Shown one piece after another: positions 60,181 through 64,000 of a DNA stretch of 64,000 nt. The number at the start of each line of letters is the position of its first letter. Positions within the stretch are counted from its first letter, which is position 1. The translations under genes were made by a program, and so were the position numbers. The DNA is taken from contig JAMPIV010012433.1 of the NCBI GenBank assembly GCA_024509875.1, forward strand, positions 240,568 through 304,567, in the 5' to 3' direction. The DNA comes from Oreohelix idahoensis. Taxonomy: Eukaryota > Mollusca > Gastropoda > Stylommatophora > Oreohelicidae. Below the pieces are notes generated by a model that did no database searches, was not told the DNA's origin, and was given only the letters and a program-made list of their open reading frames with translations.

Positions 60181-62779
60181 CATTTCAGAAGAAAGCGGAA
60201 TATGAGTAATAAGCTTCCATAACGCACTGATTTCATTCATGACATAATCATTACCCTTGTTAGTCAAAAATGTTTTTGTAAAACCACGTGACAGCGCTAT
60301 ATATAACTAGGTGGCAGATGGCAGGCCTAGTGATATGATTTAAGTTTACAACTTCTCTTTTTATCTTCTTTCTTTTATCTTCCAAGTTATTTAGTTGATA
60401 TCATTACTGGCCATCTCCGCCAGAGGTGTAAATTCCTGGATGATACTCTAATCCTTTTCTTGTATACTTCAGGTTCGTTCAGTTCCTTCTTTGATGTTAA
60501 TAGTGACTTCGTATAGTGGTAGTTTAAATGTACATATCATACGATCAGCAACTCATAAAGATGGAATCAAATTCACTCTAATCCTTCAAAAACTATTAAT
60601 AACTTAATAAAACAACAAGTATAATGGGTCATTCAAATGATAGTGTTCTCATAGAAGCCTGTACTGGGTCTTTGGTACTTCAGGTTAACTCATACATGAA
60701 TTCTATGTCTCGTAAACTTCCGTATTATTCTTTAACTTATTCTTTTCTCCTGTAGACTTCCTTAGTCTTCCCAAAACCTGCTCCTCTTTCCTCATATACC
60801 AATGCTCTTTATTAGCATTCCATACTTTATTTGTTACTTAAATATCTTCCTCGACGAACTAGTCAGACAGTTCTCTATAACTGCTCCTAGCAAAAAAAAT
60901 CATCTCATGCATAAATAATTATATGTACACCCTTCTGATACTTACAAGTGAGAGAGCATATTTGAAGTTCTTCTATAAAAGTCGACATTCACTTTTTCTT
61001 GAAAATCATATGCAATTCTGGATACTTCAAACCTTGTTCAATATGGCTCCTCTATAATATCTCTAGTTTCCTTCAAATGTTTACAGCCTTTGATACTTTA
61101 CAGATAGTCGTTATATGCTCATAACCATCCGTTTTCTTGGTACATAGTCGTAAAGTACTCATACTGAAGTGACAAATCGTGCTTCTGCAAGATTCTCCTG
61201 TAAACAAAATTCTATTCTGTGCAAAATAAAATCTCAGTTCAATACTGTGATAGTTTCAACCCAGGTTCTGTGCTTGTGTAGTTGTTTGTTACGTTTTGAC
61301 CCTTGTGTATGTTCTCGACTTAGTGTACACTTGTCTGTTATTAAATGCACCTTTCACTATGGCCTGTCTTGCTTATGTGATGATGAGTGGTAGTAAATTA
61401 TCAGACAACTACAATGCCTGAAATGACTTGACGACTCAGAGCTAACAACAAAAGTTCTTTATTTGTTGTCAAGGAACATAATTACAGCTGGCATCCCTGT
61501 GCCCGACTATAAATGGTAATAACATGCATGAGACTTCTACATTGTCCTTCATACATCATGTAACTCACTGTTCATGGATTAATTGATTAACTCTTGATAT
61601 ACGCTGAATACTGAACACCCTTCACTTCAGATACTGTCTACTATACACTACTTCTTAATGGGTTGTTCGTAATAAATTCAATATGGTTTTGAAGTATAAG
61701 CTGGGTCTCCACCAGTGCTGGAAACTTATTCTAAACCCCTGTTGTCTTATAAAGTCTGCTTTATATGTCCGACACTGGACCACTACTTCTAACACCTGTC
61801 CTTGATCACCTGCCCTTGACTAATTATTCGAGAGTTTACATACCATGTTTTGCTTGAATAAAACTGCTGGCGATACTCTTGGATACAACTCGACACGAAA
61901 CTTAATTGTCGTGGGAACATCTTTCCCTTTCGGCGAAATGCAGCGGCACCATAACACAATGATACCTGAGCTGTCCACTTACTTCTTAGATGGTCATACG
62001 GTTAGTCTACCTGACCTGCTCTGTGCTGACCATCTCAGCGAAACGACGAGACAAGAGTGATTTTTAAACTCTCCTGTCAGCGCACTGATTTCTCGTGACA
62101 CAATGCTGACGTAAAACTAAGTCCTATTACTCATTAATTATTCCTTCTTATTCCTATCTCAGTTACCTCCTTTTCCTGTTACAATACTTACAACAAAAAA
62201 AAAAAAAAAAAAAAAACAAAAAACTACAGCATAAACGCTGTTCTCCTTTCAGAAATACACCTTAACTGTGAACTACAGAAACAAATACTTTCTCCCGATA
62301 GAATAACACTGGCTAGTGATGGCTGGACATCTAAACATTATTCACATAAACCCTATCTGTAAAATCACAGAAGGTTTCTCTTGTCCGCACAGCGATCACA
62401 CTTTCTTCCTGAAGCACAAATCAGGACTCACTGTCATCTAATGACCTCTGGTCATTTCGCGTGGTGTGTTTTTTTCTCGCCACTCTTCTGATTCGCTGAC
62501 CCAAATCGTTTTACTTAAATTTATTGGTCGAGCCTTTTTTTCGTGTTCTCGAACTTTCTATTTACAACTCAAGATAATCACTCAATATTAATTAACGTGA
62601 GCCGGTATTCTGAACCGTTGTCAGTTAGCAATATTATTATTTTCATTCATTATTTTCTCTTGTGAGCTGTCTCAACCTTTTATCTCACTTTAACAATAGC
62701 ATGAATAATGCTCGGGCAAACCCCACGGTGACAACCACATCTAGCTGGTGTCCTGTGATTTCCTTGCTTGCATACTAAC
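60181..62779 (-). other. Anonymous DNA, no gene
   Basis: No exon, transposon end or RNA gene recognised. An A22 run sits at 62193-62214. The acceptor at 53587 and candidate donor at 62779 would make this part of an NCKX intron. Confidence 0.4.
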
Positions 62780-62824
62780 CTGTCAATATGTCTGGACCGT
62801 CTTGATATAAAACTGCAGAATTCA
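62780..62824 (-). CDS. Candidate short upstream NCKX exon
   Basis: 45 nt between a good acceptor (GTTTGTTGCCTTTCAG) and a donor GTTAGT on the minus strand. It reads NSAVLYQDGPDILT and leaves one G, which completes an Asp codon with the AT at the start of the exon at 53586. Entry phase is 2 bases. The evidence is splice sites plus phase only; NCKX N termini are poorly conserved, so homology cannot confirm it. Confidence 0.3.
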
Positions 62825-64000
62825 CTGAAAGGCAACAAACATCGCTATAACAACAAACCCACACAATGTCGTTGATGTGCGACAACCTGGCGTTGAAGAT
62901 AACGAAGGGACAGCAGTCACATTTAATATCTTGACGTTTGTCTCGCAATTGATTCATTCAACGCACGTTTTTCGGAATGTTTTTTCTTTTCCTTTTTTTA
63001 TGTGGGGAAGAGGTGGGTCTGAGATAAACAGCACAATTTCAGCGTTCTCAAAAATGAGCCGTACATTTCTATGGCAGACTGTAAACGTGCTCAAAGGGCA
63101 CGTAAGACATCTGCACCATGTGATAATTAAACTGCACCGAACACCCATCAACAGGGAGTTCTGTTGGCAAAAGCAGACGCCTAGACATAATAATGAAAGT
63201 CCGCGTGGTGTAGGAGTTTTAGATTATATGTTTAGAGCGGGAAATTAAACATACCTCAAACAGTGCTCCGTTATAACCTGGTCTGATTAAAATTTATTGA
63301 CTTGATTTCCGTATCGTTTTTTTTTTAAAACATTTTTTGCGTCTACGATTTGGAATACTGTTTTTCTGATTTGTTTATGGTCCACGTTGAAGCTCATTAT
63401 TCAGTTCTATTGAGATTGTTGAGTTATGAGGAAGTAATCAACATTAGAGGACAAAGAGGTTTTATGCAAATATGGATAGATAGAGGTTGTATGCAAATAT
63501 GGTTAGATAGAGGTTGCCACATTAAGAAGGTAGCCACGGATATGTAGAGCATCAAATTGAACCAACAAGAAATATGAAGATTGAATTGTGTGATACCATA
63601 ATGAGAAGACAGGGAATAAGCATCAGTTTGCATGTAGGAGATGCAATGGTTGGAAAGTTGTTGAGTGTGAAGATGAAGAAATAAAAAGGTAATGATGGTT
63701 AACATGACGATGAAGCTGGCGTAGAACCTTGATTCCATAGGCTCTTTCTTTCTTTTCTTTGTGTTTTTCTTTCTTTCTTTCTTGTTCTTTCTTTCTTTCT
63801 TTCTTTTCAGTATCATATACTATTTCTTTCTTTCTCATTTCATTAGAATTTTGTGTGTGATAATATCTCTAGAATTGCCTCATGTAATTCTAGGCGGTCT
63901 ATGAAGAGATAAAGAAAGAATAGGAATAATGATGCATGTCGTACAAGGCAACTAATATGAAGTTGGGAATGAGGCTGGCAACCTCGTGTAAAATAAATTG
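62825..64000. other. Anonymous DNA with (CTTT)n and start of dispersed repeat D
   Basis: Contains a 27-bp doublet (ATGCAAATATGG.TAGATAGA) at 63464-63516, (CTTT)n at 63743-63832, and at 63960-64000 GGCTGGCAACCTCGTGTAA, which matches the start of repeat D at 51715. No gene supported. Confidence 0.5.

Noticed and set aside
62877..63248. 123-residue plus-strand frame
   Set aside because: No family resemblance, no splice or transcription signal, composition like surrounding DNA.

Overview
This window is a piece of a metazoan nuclear genome, almost certainly an invertebrate. It has spliced GT/AG exons, kilobases of intron, abundant (TA)n and other simple repeats, tRNA-derived SINEs, and several layers of nested transposons. 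A mollusc (gastropod or cephalopod) is my best guess from the mix of LINEs, SINEs and Gmr1-type LTR elements, but nothing in the sequence proves the taxon. There are no bacterial operons, CRISPR arrays or rRNA genes.

The only host gene I can support lies on the minus strand. It is a K+-dependent Na+/Ca2+ exchanger of the NCKX/SLC24 family. Three exons join in phase: 53586-53410, 52134-52051 and 28882-28779. They encode the first membrane segment and the alpha-1 repeat. A 45-nt candidate upstream exon at 62824-62780 is phase compatible. The intron between the second and third exons is about 23.2 kb and is packed with transposons. The gene should continue beyond both known ends (further 3' exons below 28.8 kb or off-window; 5' exons above 62.8 kb).

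Region by region. 475-10386: a young Ty3/Gypsy-like retrotransposon with 1332-bp LTRs and a 5-bp target duplication, whose pol order is protease-integrase-reverse transcriptase-RNase H (Gmr1 type). 11223-20061: a second LTR element with 2.35-2.6 kb LTRs, coding gag-protease-integrase only; reverse transcriptase and RNase H are absent. 20062-21250: a 61-bp satellite array, with an unamplified inverted copy nearby. 22575-25195: a hAT remnant holding a Tc1 transposon (one nonsense codon), a (TA)n tract and a LINE fragment. 25.4-31.8 kb: minisatellites, SINEs, fragments of three LINE families, and NCKX exon 28779-28882. 32.3-39.3 kb: an LTR-like repeat and two direct copies of a LINE (family B), plus older fragments. 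40.6-45 kb: SINEs in both orientations and a 641-bp non-autonomous hAT. 45294-49107: a Tigger/pogo-type element split by LTR-like DNA. 49169-51658: a hAT element carrying a decayed transposase and a nested LTR-like repeat. 52-53.6 kb: two NCKX exons, each touching a tandem array. 54-56.5 kb: a family A LINE split by a 636-bp hAT. 56.8-64 kb: mostly intronic DNA with simple repeats.

The most notable points are: the integrase-first pol order next to an RT-less but recently inserted relative; a tandem array that copies the splice-acceptor edge of an NCKX exon; repeated birth of minisatellites inside the 3' coding end of one LINE family; and nesting resolved by clean 8-bp and 5-bp target duplications. 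All assignments rest on reading motifs and alignments by eye; no database search was possible.
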